64,000 nucleotides of DNA. Source: an uncultured Bradyrhizobium sp. GTDB lineage: Bacteria > Pseudomonadota > Alphaproteobacteria > Rhizobiales > Xanthobacteraceae. Shown piece after piece: positions 1-8,785 of the stretch. The translations under genes and the position numbers were made by a program. The notes beneath the pieces are model-generated. The model worked only from the letters and a program-made list of their open reading frames with translations. It was not told the origin of the DNA and made no database searches. Each line of letters begins with the position of its first letter. The stretch's first letter is position 1. The stretch is taken from assembly GCF_947648125.1 (NCBI RefSeq), contig NZ_CANSMR010000002.1, positions 1 to 64,000 on the forward strand, written 5' to 3'.

Positions 1-990
1 CGCTGCAGCGAAAGAGCCGCGGCGCTCAAGACCATGCGCCTCGTCGACGACACCGGCCGCCTGATCCGCGCGCCGGAGGTGCGGTTCTCCTCCGAGGAGA
101 TCGGCCGCGAGCAGTTCGGCTTCAACATCGACAATCGTTCGCTGGTCGCAGCCCTCGAGGACCGCGCCGGCGAGATGGCGGCGCTGACGCGGTTCGACGA
201 CGAGGCCGCCTCGGTGCAGCCGGACGAGGCTGCGGTCACCGTGGTGACGCGGCAGGGCCAGACGCTCTCGGCCCGGCTCGTGGTCGGCGCCGACGGACGC
301 AATTCACTCTCGCGCGAGGCCGCCGGCATCGAGGTGGTCAGCCGCGAACTCGGCCAATCCGCCCTCACCTTCAACATCACCCATACCCGGCCGCACAACA
401 ACATCTCGACCGAGTTTCACACCGAGCATGGCCCCTGCGTGTTCGTGCCGCTCAGCGGCAACCGGAGCAGCGTGGTCTGGGTCTCGGCGCCCAGGGAGGC
501 CGAACGGCTGAAGGCGCTTGGCGATGACGAATTATCCGATGCGGCCGAGCGACAGTCGCATTCGATTCTCGGCCGTGTCGAGGTCCAGGGCGGCCGTCAC
601 GTGTTTCCGCTCGCCATCGAGCGGCCCCGGCAATTCGCCAAGGACCGGATCGCGCTGGTCGGGGAATCCGCCCATGTGCTGCCGCCGATCGGTGCGCAGG
701 GGCTCAACATGGGGCTGCGCGATGCCGCCGATATCGCCGAGATCACAGGCCAGGCGATCGGCCGCGGCGAGGATCCCGGCGCGCCGAATGTGCTGTCGCG
801 CTACCAGGCGGCACGGCGTCCGGATGTCGCCAGCCGGACCTGGGCGATCGATATAGCCAACCGGTCGCTACTAAGCGATTTCCTGGGCGTGCAGACGGCG
901 CGTGCTGCCGGCCTGCATCTGCTCGGCGCCTTCGGCCCGCTGCGGCGGCTGGCAATGCGCGAGGGCCTCGCGCCGTCATGGCGGCGATAG
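1..990 (+). CDS. FAD-dependent monooxygenase, UbiH/Coq6 family (5' end outside window)
   Basis: The frame is open from base 1, so the gene starts upstream and the N-terminal GxGxxG FAD-binding motif is not in view; the ATG at 34 is internal. Visible are the GADGRNSLSR segment (the DG motif of aromatic-ring hydroxylases) and the second FAD motif, RIALVGESAHVLPPIGAQG, followed by GLNMGLRDA. The usual GDAAH is GESAH here. The family hydroxylates aromatic rings, classically in ubiquinone synthesis, using FAD and NAD(P)H. Family assignment is firm, but the exact ubiquinone step (UbiH, UbiF, UbiI or UbiL type) cannot be decided. It converges on the AEC transporter gene 13 bp downstream. Confidence 0.85.
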   Translation, partial: RCSERAAALKTMRLVDDTGRLIRAPEVRFSSEEIGREQFGFNIDNRSLVAALEDRAGEMAALTRFDDEAASVQPDEAAVTVVTRQGQTLSARLVVGADGRNSLSREAAGIEVVSRELGQSALTFNITHTRPHNNISTEFHTEHGPCVFVPLSGNRSSVVWVSAPREAERLKALGDDELSDAAERQSHSILGRVEVQGGRHVFPLAIERPRQFAKDRIALVGESAHVLPPIGAQGLNMGLRDAADIAEITGQAIGRGEDPGAPNVLSRYQAARRPDVASRTWAIDIANRSLLSDFLGVQTARAAGLHLLGAFGPLRRLAMREGLAPSWRR

Positions 991-1002
991 CCACTACCTG
1001 TC

Positions 1003-1956
1003 CTACGGAAACACCAGCCGTCCGCTCTGGATGAACCACATCACGCTGGTCAGCGTGACCACCGAGGCGAAGGTGCCGATCAGCACCGCGACCGATGCCG
1101 GCTCGATCCAGGTGTCGTTCTGGCGCGCGATCACGAACACATTGAGCGCCGGCGGCAGCGAGGCCATCAGCACCGCGGTCGCAGCCCAGGGCTGCGCGAA
1201 CGGACCGAACAGCAGCATCAGTCCGAAGGCCAGCAGCGGATGGACCAGAAGCTTGATCGCAACCACGCCCGGCACCTCCCACGGCACCCGCTTGAACGGC
1301 CGCAGCGCCACGGTGATGCCGAGCACGAACAGCGCCGTCGGCGCGGCGGCGTTTTGCAGGAACTGGATGGTGCGGTCGAGCGCGACCGGAATCGGGATAT
1401 GAAACGCCGCCACCAGCGCCCCGAACACCGCCGACATGATCAGCGGGTTCTGCACGATCTGCCGCAGCACCACGCCGAACGCGTGCAGCAGCGAGGGATG
1501 GTCGCGGTCGGTGAGTTCGATCAGGAGCGGCACGATCGAGAACAGGAAGATGCTGTCGCAGCAGAAGATCAGCGCCGTCGGAGCCGCCGCCTTGGCGCCG
1601 AGCACGGCGAGCGCGAGGCCAGGGCCCATGTAGCCGATATTGCCGTAGGCGCCCGACAGACCCGCAAGCGTGGCCTCGCGCAGCGACAGCCCTCCGATCA
1701 GTCTGCCTGCGACCATCGACAGGAAGAACGCGATGACGGTTCCGAGCGTGGTGGCGATCAGGAATGGCGGGTTGTTCAACTCGGCGAACGGTGTCTTCGA
1801 CATGATCCCGAACAGCAGCGCCGGCAACGAAACGTAAAGCAGGAAGAAATTCATCCAGGCGAGCCCGCTCTCGGGCAAACCCTTGGCTTTTCCGCATGCG
1901 TAGCCGATGAAGATCAAGCCGAAATACGGCAACGCCAGATTGAGGATATCGATCAT
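1003..1956 (-). CDS. AEC-family (auxin efflux carrier-like) permease
   Basis: A 317-residue hydrophobic protein beginning MIDILNLALPYFGL, with about ten membrane segments in two five-helix halves, as in the AEC/MdcF family of bile-acid/auxin-carrier-like permeases. Such proteins move small organic anions or related metabolites across the inner membrane; the substrate cannot be read from sequence. An in-frame GTG at 1998 would add 14 polar residues, but the ATG at 1956 places the first membrane segment at the N-terminus as is usual, so it is preferred. Neither start has a strong ribosome-binding site. Confidence 0.8.
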   Translation of the reverse strand: MIDILNLALPYFGLIFIGYACGKAKGLPESGLAWMNFFLLYVSLPALLFGIMSKTPFAELNNPPFLIATTLGTVIAFFLSMVAGRLIGGLSLREATLAGLSGAYGNIGYMGPGLALAVLGAKAAAPTALIFCCDSIFLFSIVPLLIELTDRDHPSLLHAFGVVLRQIVQNPLIMSAVFGALVAAFHIPIPVALDRTIQFLQNAAAPTALFVLGITVALRPFKRVPWEVPGVVAIKLLVHPLLAFGLMLLFGPFAQPWAATAVLMASLPPALNVFVIARQNDTWIEPASVAVLIGTFASVVTLTSVMWFIQSGRLVFP

Positions 1957-2077
1957 TCTGAAAGTAGTTTCTCGGCCGGATTTCGGGTCGTTTTGCACCG
2001 GCTAGAATCGGTAAACCGGGGGTTAATTCGAGGCTTAGCCCCTAGCATCGGCCACAATGTTGGTCTATCGACGAACC

Positions 2078-2410
2078 ATGATCAAAGCGCGCACCGCCAA
2101 GTTTCAGATCGGGCAGATCGTCCGTCACCGGGTGTTCTCCTTCCGGGGCGTGATTTTTGATATCGACCCGGAGTTCAACAACACCGAGGAATGGTGGCTG
2201 TCGATCCCCGAGGACATGCGGCCGCACAAGGACCAGCCGTTCTATCATCTGCTCGCGGAAAACTCGGAGACCGAGTACGTCGCCTATGTGTCCGAGCAGA
2301 ACCTGCTGCCCGACGATTCCGGCGAGCCGATCCGGCACTCGCAGGTGGCGGAGATCTTCATCAAGGACAAGTCGGGCGGCTACCGTCCGCGCAATCCCTC
2401 GCTGAACTGA
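2078..2410 (+). CDS. hspQ: Heat shock protein HspQ (hemimethylated-DNA-binding/YccV family)
   Basis: The 110-residue product carries the family signature almost complete: AKFQIGQIVRHRVFSFRGVI, then IDPEFNNTEEWW, DQPFYHLLAENSE, and AYVSEQNLLPDDSGEP. In E. coli HspQ (YccV) is a heat-inducible protein that promotes degradation of some substrates by Lon and binds hemimethylated DNA. An in-frame ATG at 2057 exists; the start at 2078 (MIKARTAKF) matches usual family length better. No heat-shock promoter or ROSE-like thermometer was recognised upstream. It converges on the MFS gene 50 bp away. Confidence 0.93.
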   Translation: MIKARTAKFQIGQIVRHRVFSFRGVIFDIDPEFNNTEEWWLSIPEDMRPHKDQPFYHLLAENSETEYVAYVSEQNLLPDDSGEPIRHSQVAEIFIKDKSGGYRPRNPSLN

Positions 2411-2460
2411 CGCGCGGCGTCTGTCCGGCGACGGACGCGACGGCGCGGCTTCCGGCCTGC

Positions 2461-3735
2461 TCATACCCCCTCACGCGCGGCCAGCGCCGCCGCAATCGCC
2501 CAGACCGCAAAACCCGCCAGCGCCAGTCCGGCGCCGACGAGGCCGGTCGAGGTCCAGCCGTAGCCGGCTGCAACGGCCATTCCGCCGAGCCACGGCCCCA
2601 GCGCATTGGCGACGTTGAAGGCGGAATGGTTGAGCGCAGCGGCGAGGCTCTGGGCTTCGCCCGCGACATCCATCAGCCGGGTCTGCAACACGGTGGCAAG
2701 CGCGCCACCCAGCCCGATCAGGAACACGTCGGCACTCAGCGTCCAGACATTGGCCGCCGCCAGCGGATACAGCGCCAGCGTCGCGGCCGACCACAGCAAG
2801 AGGCCGCCCGCGGTTGCCATCAGCGCGCGGTCGGCAAAGCGCGGCACGATGATGTTGCCGGCGGTGAGACCGGCGCCGAACACGCAGAGCGTGACGGGCA
2901 CCAGCGCGGGCGAGGTGTGCGTCACTGCCAGCATGGTCGACGCCAGATACGTGTAGACCGAGAACAGTCCGCCGAACCCGATCGCGCCGATCGCGAGCGT
3001 CAGCCAGACATGCTTGCGCCCGAGCGCCGAGAGCTCGCGCAACGGGCTCGCATTGCTGTCGGCGACGTCACGCGGCGCGAAGATCAGGACCAGGATGGCG
3101 GTCAGGAGCGCGAGGCCGGCAACGATCGCGAATGCCCAGCGCCAGCCGATCGCCTGCCCGACGCCATTTGCCAGCGGAACGCCGATCGTCGTCGCAATGG
3201 TGAGGCCGAGCAGCACGCGGCCGACCGCCGCGGTGCGCTTGTCGATCGGGACCAGCGATGCCGCGACCAGCATGGCGATGCCGAAATAGGCGCCGTGCGG
3301 CAGCCCCGCGAGGAAGCGCAGCACGAGCATGGTGTGATAGTCGGGCGCGAGCCCGGAGAGCCCGTTCATCAGCGCAAAGAAGCCCATCAGCGCGATCAGC
3401 AGCGTCCGCCGCGTCATGCGCGCCGACAGCACGGCGATCACGGGCGCGCCCACCACGACGCCGAGCGCGTAAGCGCTGATCGCGTGGCCGGCCTGGGGCT
3501 CGCTGATGTGCAGATCGTGGGCGAAGAACGGCAGCAGGCTCATGGTCGCGAATTCGGCGATGCCGATCGCGAACCCGCCCATCGCCAGCGCGAGATGAAC
3601 GATGCCCGGATGAAAGCTCCCGGGGGCGTTGTCCTGGTTGAGGCGCCCGCCAGCATCGACCGAAGCACGGCCGCTCGGCTGCTCCGAACGCCGGGAAAGC
3701 GGTTCCCGCCGCTGCGTGTTGACTCGCTGGGACAT
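2461..3735 (-). CDS. MFS transporter, DHA1 (AraJ/NepI-like) drug or sugar efflux family
   Basis: A 424-residue protein starting MSQRVNTQRREP, with twelve hydrophobic segments and the typical DHA1 first helices (GGFAIGIAEFATMSLLPFF) and motif A-like loop (LSARMTRRTLLI). The family exports drugs, sugars or purine nucleosides using the proton gradient. The start at 3735 was chosen because longer in-frame options add a polar stretch without family resemblance. No regulator gene is adjacent. Substrate unknown. Confidence 0.85.
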   Translation of the reverse strand: MSQRVNTQRREPLSRRSEQPSGRASVDAGGRLNQDNAPGSFHPGIVHLALAMGGFAIGIAEFATMSLLPFFAHDLHISEPQAGHAISAYALGVVVGAPVIAVLSARMTRRTLLIALMGFFALMNGLSGLAPDYHTMLVLRFLAGLPHGAYFGIAMLVAASLVPIDKRTAAVGRVLLGLTIATTIGVPLANGVGQAIGWRWAFAIVAGLALLTAILVLIFAPRDVADSNASPLRELSALGRKHVWLTLAIGAIGFGGLFSVYTYLASTMLAVTHTSPALVPVTLCVFGAGLTAGNIIVPRFADRALMATAGGLLLWSAATLALYPLAAANVWTLSADVFLIGLGGALATVLQTRLMDVAGEAQSLAAALNHSAFNVANALGPWLGGMAVAAGYGWTSTGLVGAGLALAGFAVWAIAAALAAREGV

Positions 3736-4053
3736 TGGGAGACTTCCATGAATGCGAACGACGGACGGGCTTGCGACCCAGGCAAGGTCCGTGCGCATCG
3801 CGCCATCAGGCTTCCGCACAGCGGCCAGGGTTCGCAGCGAACCACGCGCGCATTTGCGCATCGAAGGCGCGCGTTCCGCGCTTTCGTCTGGCCTCCCGTG
3901 ACGGATTTATGATTGTGCTTCGACGCCGGACTTGTCCGGACAAGGCAATGACGATGCAGCTTGGCGCGATCGATTTGCCTTGCGCGACCATCGCACACGA
4001 TAGGGACGATCACCAGCGCGGCAGGCTGCCATCAGCCAGTCTGTTTCGCATGA
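3736..4053. other. Intergenic region without a recognisable gene
   Basis: About 320 bp between the divergent start of the MFS gene and the terminator of the IalB gene. Open frames here are short, lack ribosome-binding sites and carry no recognisable motif. It should hold the MFS promoter; no clear operator was seen. Confidence 0.5.
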
Positions 4054-4084
4054 CAAAAAAAGGCGCCCTTGCGGGCGCCCTTTG
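4054..4084 (-). terminator. Rho-independent terminator of the IalB gene
   Basis: On the minus strand a 7-bp stem GGCGCCC/GGGCGCC closes a TTGC-type four-base loop and is followed by seven T residues (read from the A-run at 4055-4061). It lies 44 bp after the stop codon of the IalB-family gene. Confidence 0.85.
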
Positions 4085-4127
4085 CTTGCGATGATCTCGC
4101 GATTTCTTGAACGCGCGATCGACGTTG

Positions 4128-4961
4128 TTACTTGGCCGCCGGATTGGCCGGAGCCGCCGGAGCGGCACCACCGCCCGCGCCTTCCAGCTTCTTGCGCTGT
4201 TCTTCGGCGCGCTTCTGCAGCTCTTCCTGCAGCTTCTTCGAGTTTTCCTCGAACACCTTCGGATCGGTCGGCGGGCCGTCATAGGCCTTGGCGAATTCGG
4301 TGTTGAGCGGCAGCGGCAGCGTCAGCGGCGCGCCGTTGGAATTGATCGCCTGGACCACGAGGTTCTGGCCCTTCTTCATATTGGCGATCAGTTCGGGGGT
4401 TGCTTCATAGTCGGACATGCAGCCGTTCTGGAAGCAGATCACATAGGGCGCCTGCTGCGGCGGGTTGCCGTCGACGATGATGCGGGTGCCGTGAACCAGC
4501 TGCATGCCGAGCGGCAGCGTGACGCGCAGGATCTTCTTCGGCTCGCCTTCCGGCTCGATGATCACGGCGGCAATGACGGGCTGGCCCGACTCGATGCGGC
4601 CGTCCTTGCCGGTGAAGCAAACCTGCTTGGCGTTGGCTTCCTGGCCCTTCAGGCAGAACTTGGTCCAGGGGGCGTAGATCAGCTGGATCTGCTGATCCTG
4701 GGGCGGCTGGGCGGCCGCGGCGGGCGCCTGACCTGCGGCCGGTGCTTGGGCGGCCGGTGCCTGGGCTGCCGGAGCCGGCGCCTTCGGAGCTGCCTTGGGT
4801 GCCGCCTTGGGCGCAGCCTTCGGTGCCGCAGGCGCCGGCGCTGCCGGCTGCTGGGCCTGAGCGGCAGGAACCAGGAGCGCTGCAGAGAATGCCGTCGCCG
4901 CCATCAGGGCAACAATTCGCCCATGCGGCCGGACCGGGGCGGCCAAGATACGGAAATTCAT
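4128..4961 (-). CDS. Invasion-associated locus B (IalB) family secreted protein
   Basis: A 277-residue protein with a signal peptide (hydrophobic core around residues 15-35, AQA cleavage site). Next comes a low-complexity Ala/Pro/Lys linker of repeated APKA units at about 40-90, then an IalB domain (WTKFCLKGQE, CFTGKDGRIESGQ, ICFQNGCMSDYEA) with paired cysteines. It ends in a charged, probably helical tail (KLQEELQKRAEEQRKKLEG) and a Pro/Ala end. IalB was named in Bartonella for erythrocyte entry, but homologues are widespread in free-living and symbiotic Rhizobiales with no defined role. ATG 4961 was chosen because it gives a clean signal peptide. Own terminator downstream. Confidence 0.85.
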   Translation of the reverse strand: MNFRILAAPVRPHGRIVALMAATAFSAALLVPAAQAQQPAAPAPAAPKAAPKAAPKAAPKAPAPAAQAPAAQAPAAGQAPAAAAQPPQDQQIQLIYAPWTKFCLKGQEANAKQVCFTGKDGRIESGQPVIAAVIIEPEGEPKKILRVTLPLGMQLVHGTRIIVDGNPPQQAPYVICFQNGCMSDYEATPELIANMKKGQNLVVQAINSNGAPLTLPLPLNTEFAKAYDGPPTDPKVFEENSKKLQEELQKRAEEQRKKLEGAGGGAAPAAPANPAAK

Positions 4962-5120
4962 TGCGGAAAACCCTTTCTGAACGGCAGCGCCCGAAACCGC
5001 TGCAGGCGCCGACACATAGCCGTTTGGGCGGCTGTCTCCTAGTCAATTGAGGCGGATACGTGACAGGCGTTCCCGCCCTCGAATTGCACGCCTTCAATAC
5101 AGCGGCGCGCGGAAAGATCA

Positions 5121-7082
5121 ATGCCGACAAGCGCATTTGCGCACCTGTCACGGCGAGTTTCAGCGCCCTGTGATAAACCTTTGGGCGTGACGTTTCGCGA
5201 ATCAAATCCGGCGCCTCATGCACGTGTTCCCGGTCACGTTTGGCGCACCGCGTCGGCCGCCATCTGGCTTGTCCTGGCATCCATCCTGGGATTCCTGACG
5301 ACCGCACTTGCCCCTGCGGCCGCCACCGAGAGCCACGCCATCGCGATGCACGGCGCACCCGCGCTGCCTGCTGACTTTAGCCACCTGCCCTATGCCAATC
5401 CGGACGCCCCCAAGGGCGGCCGTCTTGTCCTGAGCCCCCGGGAGGGCACCTTCGACAGCCTCAATCCATTGATTGTCAGGGGTCTCGCCGTGCAGCAGCT
5501 CCGGGGCTACGCCTATGAGCGCGGCTATGTCTACGAAAGCCTGTTGGTGCGGAACAATGACGAGCCCTTTACGCTGTACGGCCTGCTCGCCCGCAGCGTC
5601 GAGACCGACGATGCCAGAAGCTATGTGACATTCCGCCTCGATCCTCGCGCGCGCTTCTCCGACGGGCACGAGGTCACGGCCGACGACGTGGTGTTCTCGC
5701 TCGAGCTGCTGCGCGATCACGGCCGTCCGCTGCATCACCAGTATTATTCGAAAGTCGCAAAGGCCGAGGTGCTCGACCCGCTCACGGTGCGGTTCGATTT
5801 CGGCGGCGTTGCGGACCGCGAATTGCCGCTGATCCTCGGCCTGATGCCGATCCTGCCGCGCCACGCCACCGACGTCTCCAAGTTTGAAGAGACGACGTTG
5901 GCGCCGCCGATCGGCTCCGGCCCGTACCGCGTGACGGCGGTCAAGCCCGGTACCAGCGTGACCTTCACCCGCAATCCGGAATACTGGGGGCGCGACCTCC
6001 CGGTGAACCGCGGCCTCTGGAATTTCGACGAGATCAGGCTCGATTACTACCGCGACGCCAATGGCCAGTTCGAGGCGTTCAAGCGCGGCCTCTATGACTT
6101 CAGGACCGAGCCCGAGCCGCTGCGCTGGCATGACGGCTACGACTTCCCCGCAGCGAACAACGGCGAAGTGATCCGCGACACCATCAAGATCGGCACGCCC
6201 GATCCGTCCGAATTCCTGGTGTTCAACACCAGGCGGCCGAAGTTTGCCGACGTCAGGGTGCGCCAAGCGCTGCTGATGCTGTTCGATTTCGAATGGATCA
6301 ACCGCAATTACTATTTTGGACTCTACTCGCGCGCCGGCGGCTATTTCGCCGGCTCGGAATTGTCGGCCTACGGCCGCCCGGCCGATGACCGCGAGCGCGA
6401 GCTCCTGAAGCCGTATCTGTCGCATATCGCGCCCGACATTCTCGAGGGCCGCTATCGCCTCCCCGAGACCGACGGCTCAGGCCGCGACCGCACCATCCTT
6501 CGCGACGCGCTCAAGCTCCTGTCGGACGCCGGCTACGCGCTCGACGGCACGGTGCTGAAGCAGCGCTCGACGGGGACGCCGCTCCGGATCGAGATCCTGG
6601 TGACGACCCGCGAGCATGAGCGGATCGCCCTCGCCTATCAGCGCGACCTGAAGCGGGCCGGCATCGACGCCGCGGTCCGGGTGGTCGACGCGGTGCAGTT
6701 CGAGCAGCGCCGGGTCGCCTATGATTTCGACATGATCCCCATTCGCTGGGACCAGTCGCTGTCGCCGGGCAACGAGCAGTGGTTCTATTGGGGCAGCCAG
6801 GCCGCCGATGTGCCGGGCACCCGCAACTACATGGGCGCCAGGGATCCGGCCATCGACGCCACGATCGCCGCGCTGCTCGCGACGCGGGAGCGGCCAGCCT
6901 TCGTCTCGGCGGTGCGGGCGCTGGACCGGGCCCTGATGTCCGGCTTCTACGCTATCCCCCTATTTAACTTGGGAGAGCAATGGATCGCGCGCTGGAATCG
7001 GATAGAACGGCCTTCGGCCACGGCGTTGACGGGCTACCTGCCGGAGACTTGGTGGCAGAAGCCCGGCGCGCAATCCAATTGA
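5121..7082 (+). CDS. Periplasmic extracellular solute-binding protein family 5, YejA-like
   Basis: A 653-residue protein with a long N-terminal leader (hydrophobic segment about residues 45-65). The mature sequence opens like YejA-type binding proteins: HAIAMHGAPALP, then LPYANPDAPKGGRLVLS. The body has family-5 features such as YTLTFRL-like and TADDVVFSLELL segments. YejA delivers oligopeptides and microcin C to the YejBEF ABC transporter. No permease or ATPase genes lie nearby, so it is an orphan here. The first in-frame ATG is used, but the unusually long leader makes a later alternative start (for example GTG near 5187) possible. Confidence 0.85.
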   Translation: MPTSAFAHLSRRVSAPCDKPLGVTFRESNPAPHARVPGHVWRTASAAIWLVLASILGFLTTALAPAAATESHAIAMHGAPALPADFSHLPYANPDAPKGGRLVLSPREGTFDSLNPLIVRGLAVQQLRGYAYERGYVYESLLVRNNDEPFTLYGLLARSVETDDARSYVTFRLDPRARFSDGHEVTADDVVFSLELLRDHGRPLHHQYYSKVAKAEVLDPLTVRFDFGGVADRELPLILGLMPILPRHATDVSKFEETTLAPPIGSGPYRVTAVKPGTSVTFTRNPEYWGRDLPVNRGLWNFDEIRLDYYRDANGQFEAFKRGLYDFRTEPEPLRWHDGYDFPAANNGEVIRDTIKIGTPDPSEFLVFNTRRPKFADVRVRQALLMLFDFEWINRNYYFGLYSRAGGYFAGSELSAYGRPADDRERELLKPYLSHIAPDILEGRYRLPETDGSGRDRTILRDALKLLSDAGYALDGTVLKQRSTGTPLRIEILVTTREHERIALAYQRDLKRAGIDAAVRVVDAVQFEQRRVAYDFDMIPIRWDQSLSPGNEQWFYWGSQAADVPGTRNYMGARDPAIDATIAALLATRERPAFVSAVRALDRALMSGFYAIPLFNLGEQWIARWNRIERPSATALTGYLPETWWQKPGAQSN

Positions 7083-7124
7083 GCTGCCAAGTTGAGCTAC
7101 CAGTGATTTGCGACCCCACGCGGC

Positions 7125-8678
7125 ATGGTCCGGTCTGATCGAAGCGATGCAACCGACGTTGAACCTGTGAATCAGTCGATCACCTCGCCCACGCTCGATA
7201 CGCTGTTCAAGCGCACTTTGGCGCGGCAGCCCGAGGCGCTGGCGCTGGTCGACCCGATCAACAAGCAACGCGTCACCGGACAGACCCGCAAGCGCCTGAC
7301 TTATGCTCAGGCCGACCGCGCGATCTCGGCGATCGCCGCCCACTTCGTCGAGAGTGGATTGCCGGCCAATACCGTGATCGCGGTTCAGCTTCCCTCGACG
7401 ATCGAATTCGCCCTGACGGTGCTCGCCGCCCATCGGGTCGGCCTCGTGGTGGCGCCGTTGCCGCTGCTGTGGCGGCAGGCCGAGCTGACGTCCGTCCTCA
7501 ACCGCACCGCGGCGCGGGCGATCGTCACCTGCGGCAGGATCGACGGCGTCTCCTACGCCGACATCGCCATGAACGCCGCGGCGGAAGCCTTTTCGATCCG
7601 CCATGTCTGCGGCTTCGGGAGCGATCTGCCCGAAGGCATGGCTTCGCTCGATGACGCGATCCTGCAGGACTCCCGGACCTCGCGCCCGATGATCCAGGAC
7701 GGCCGCAAGCCGGCGCTGATCTCCTTCGACGTCACCAGCGAGGGTTTTCGTCCGGTGCCGCGCGCGCATTTCGGTCTGATCGCCGGCGGGCTCGCGATGT
7801 CGCTGGAGAGCGATCTGGCACAGGGCGCGACTATCATGTCGGCATTCGCGCCGATGTCGTTTGCCGGCATCTGCTCGTCGCTGGTGACCTGGCTGCTGTC
7901 GGGCGGAACGCTCGTCATGCATCACCCGTTCGACGAGGAAGCGTTCGAAACCCAGTTCAACGATCACGGCTGCGACACGCTGATCGTGCCGGCGCAGCTC
8001 GCGCTGCGGCTCGACGAGTGCGGCCTGTCGGAGCGCCTGCCCACGTTGCGCAACGCGATCGGCCTCTGGCGGACGCCGGAGCAGGTCGCCTCCAGTGCGC
8101 ACTGGAGGTCGCGGCGGGTGACCATGACCGACGTCTATCTGTTCGGCGAGGCCGGGCTGTTCGGCGCCCGCCGTAACGCCGAGGATGGATCACCGGCCCC
8201 GATCAAGCCCGGTCCGCACAGCGCGCCGCGCGAGGCTGCCGGCGCATCGATCGCCGGCGAGATCCTGCTGACCCCGAAGGGCACGCTCGGCTTGCGCGGC
8301 CCGATGGTGCCGGTCGCCGCCTATGCGCCGCCGCCGCCGCCGGGCGACAACCTGATTGCGCCACCGCCACGTGATTACGTCGACACCGAATATGCCGCTC
8401 GGATCGACCGCGCGACCGGCGCCGTCAACATCACCGCCCCGCCGTCGGGGGTCATGACGGTCGGCGGCTACCGCTTTCTTGCCCAGGAGCTGCAGGAGTG
8501 GTCGCGCCGCCTCGGCCAGGGCGCATTGTTGACGGCACTGCCCGACCGCCTGAGCGGCCACCGGCTGGCCGGACGCGCTCAGGACAATGCGCGGGCCCGC
8601 GACGCCCTGACAGAACTTGGGCTTAACCCGTTGATGGTCGAAGCATTTCGCGACCGCAGCGGCACCGGAATGCCTTAA
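7125..8678 (+). CDS. Degenerate class I adenylate-forming (AMP-binding) protein, probable pseudoenzyme
   Basis: A 517-residue protein with the overall fold signature of acyl-CoA/acyl-AMP ligases: TYAQADRAISAIAAHFV, IAVQLPSTIEFALTVLAAHR, and late TEYAARIDRATG then MTVGGYRFLAQELQEW. The catalytic motifs are eroded. The ATP-gripping TSGTTGxPKG loop is replaced by DVTSEGFRPVPRAH, YGxTE by LFGEAG, the TGD aspartate region by DTE, and the C-terminal catalytic lysine is not evident. It therefore probably binds a ligand or partner rather than activating acids. It sits 42 bp after the YejA-like gene and 107 bp before the PopA-like gene. A GTG at 7167 is an alternative start; neither start has a good ribosome-binding site. 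Confidence 0.75.
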   Translation: MVRSDRSDATDVEPVNQSITSPTLDTLFKRTLARQPEALALVDPINKQRVTGQTRKRLTYAQADRAISAIAAHFVESGLPANTVIAVQLPSTIEFALTVLAAHRVGLVVAPLPLLWRQAELTSVLNRTAARAIVTCGRIDGVSYADIAMNAAAEAFSIRHVCGFGSDLPEGMASLDDAILQDSRTSRPMIQDGRKPALISFDVTSEGFRPVPRAHFGLIAGGLAMSLESDLAQGATIMSAFAPMSFAGICSSLVTWLLSGGTLVMHHPFDEEAFETQFNDHGCDTLIVPAQLALRLDECGLSERLPTLRNAIGLWRTPEQVASSAHWRSRRVTMTDVYLFGEAGLFGARRNAEDGSPAPIKPGPHSAPREAAGASIAGEILLTPKGTLGLRGPMVPVAAYAPPPPPGDNLIAPPPRDYVDTEYAARIDRATGAVNITAPPSGVMTVGGYRFLAQELQEWSRRLGQGALLTALPDRLSGHRLAGRAQDNARARDALTELGLNPLMVEAFRDRSGTGMP

Positions 8679-8710
8679 AATCTTATCATTGCGTTAGTCT
8701 TAGCATTGTG

Positions 8711-8739
8711 TTGACGCCGCATTAAGCCATGCCAACTAG
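8711..8739 (+). promoter_or_regulatory. Possible promoter for the PopA-like gene
   Basis: TTGACG at 8711-8716, then a 17-bp gap and a weak AACTAG box at 8734-8739, about 45 bp before the start codon. The -35 box is good and the -10 box poor, so this is tentative. It would let the gene be transcribed separately from the adenylate-forming gene. Confidence 0.3.
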
Positions 8740-8785
8740 CATCGTAACCGTTTGCAGATCTTAAGCATTGGTTTCGAGCGTTCGA

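Noticed and set aside
2191-3912. A 573-codon plus-strand frame opposite the MFS gene
   Set aside because: It overlaps hspQ and is antisense to the membrane protein; its Arg/Gln/His-rich product has no domain.
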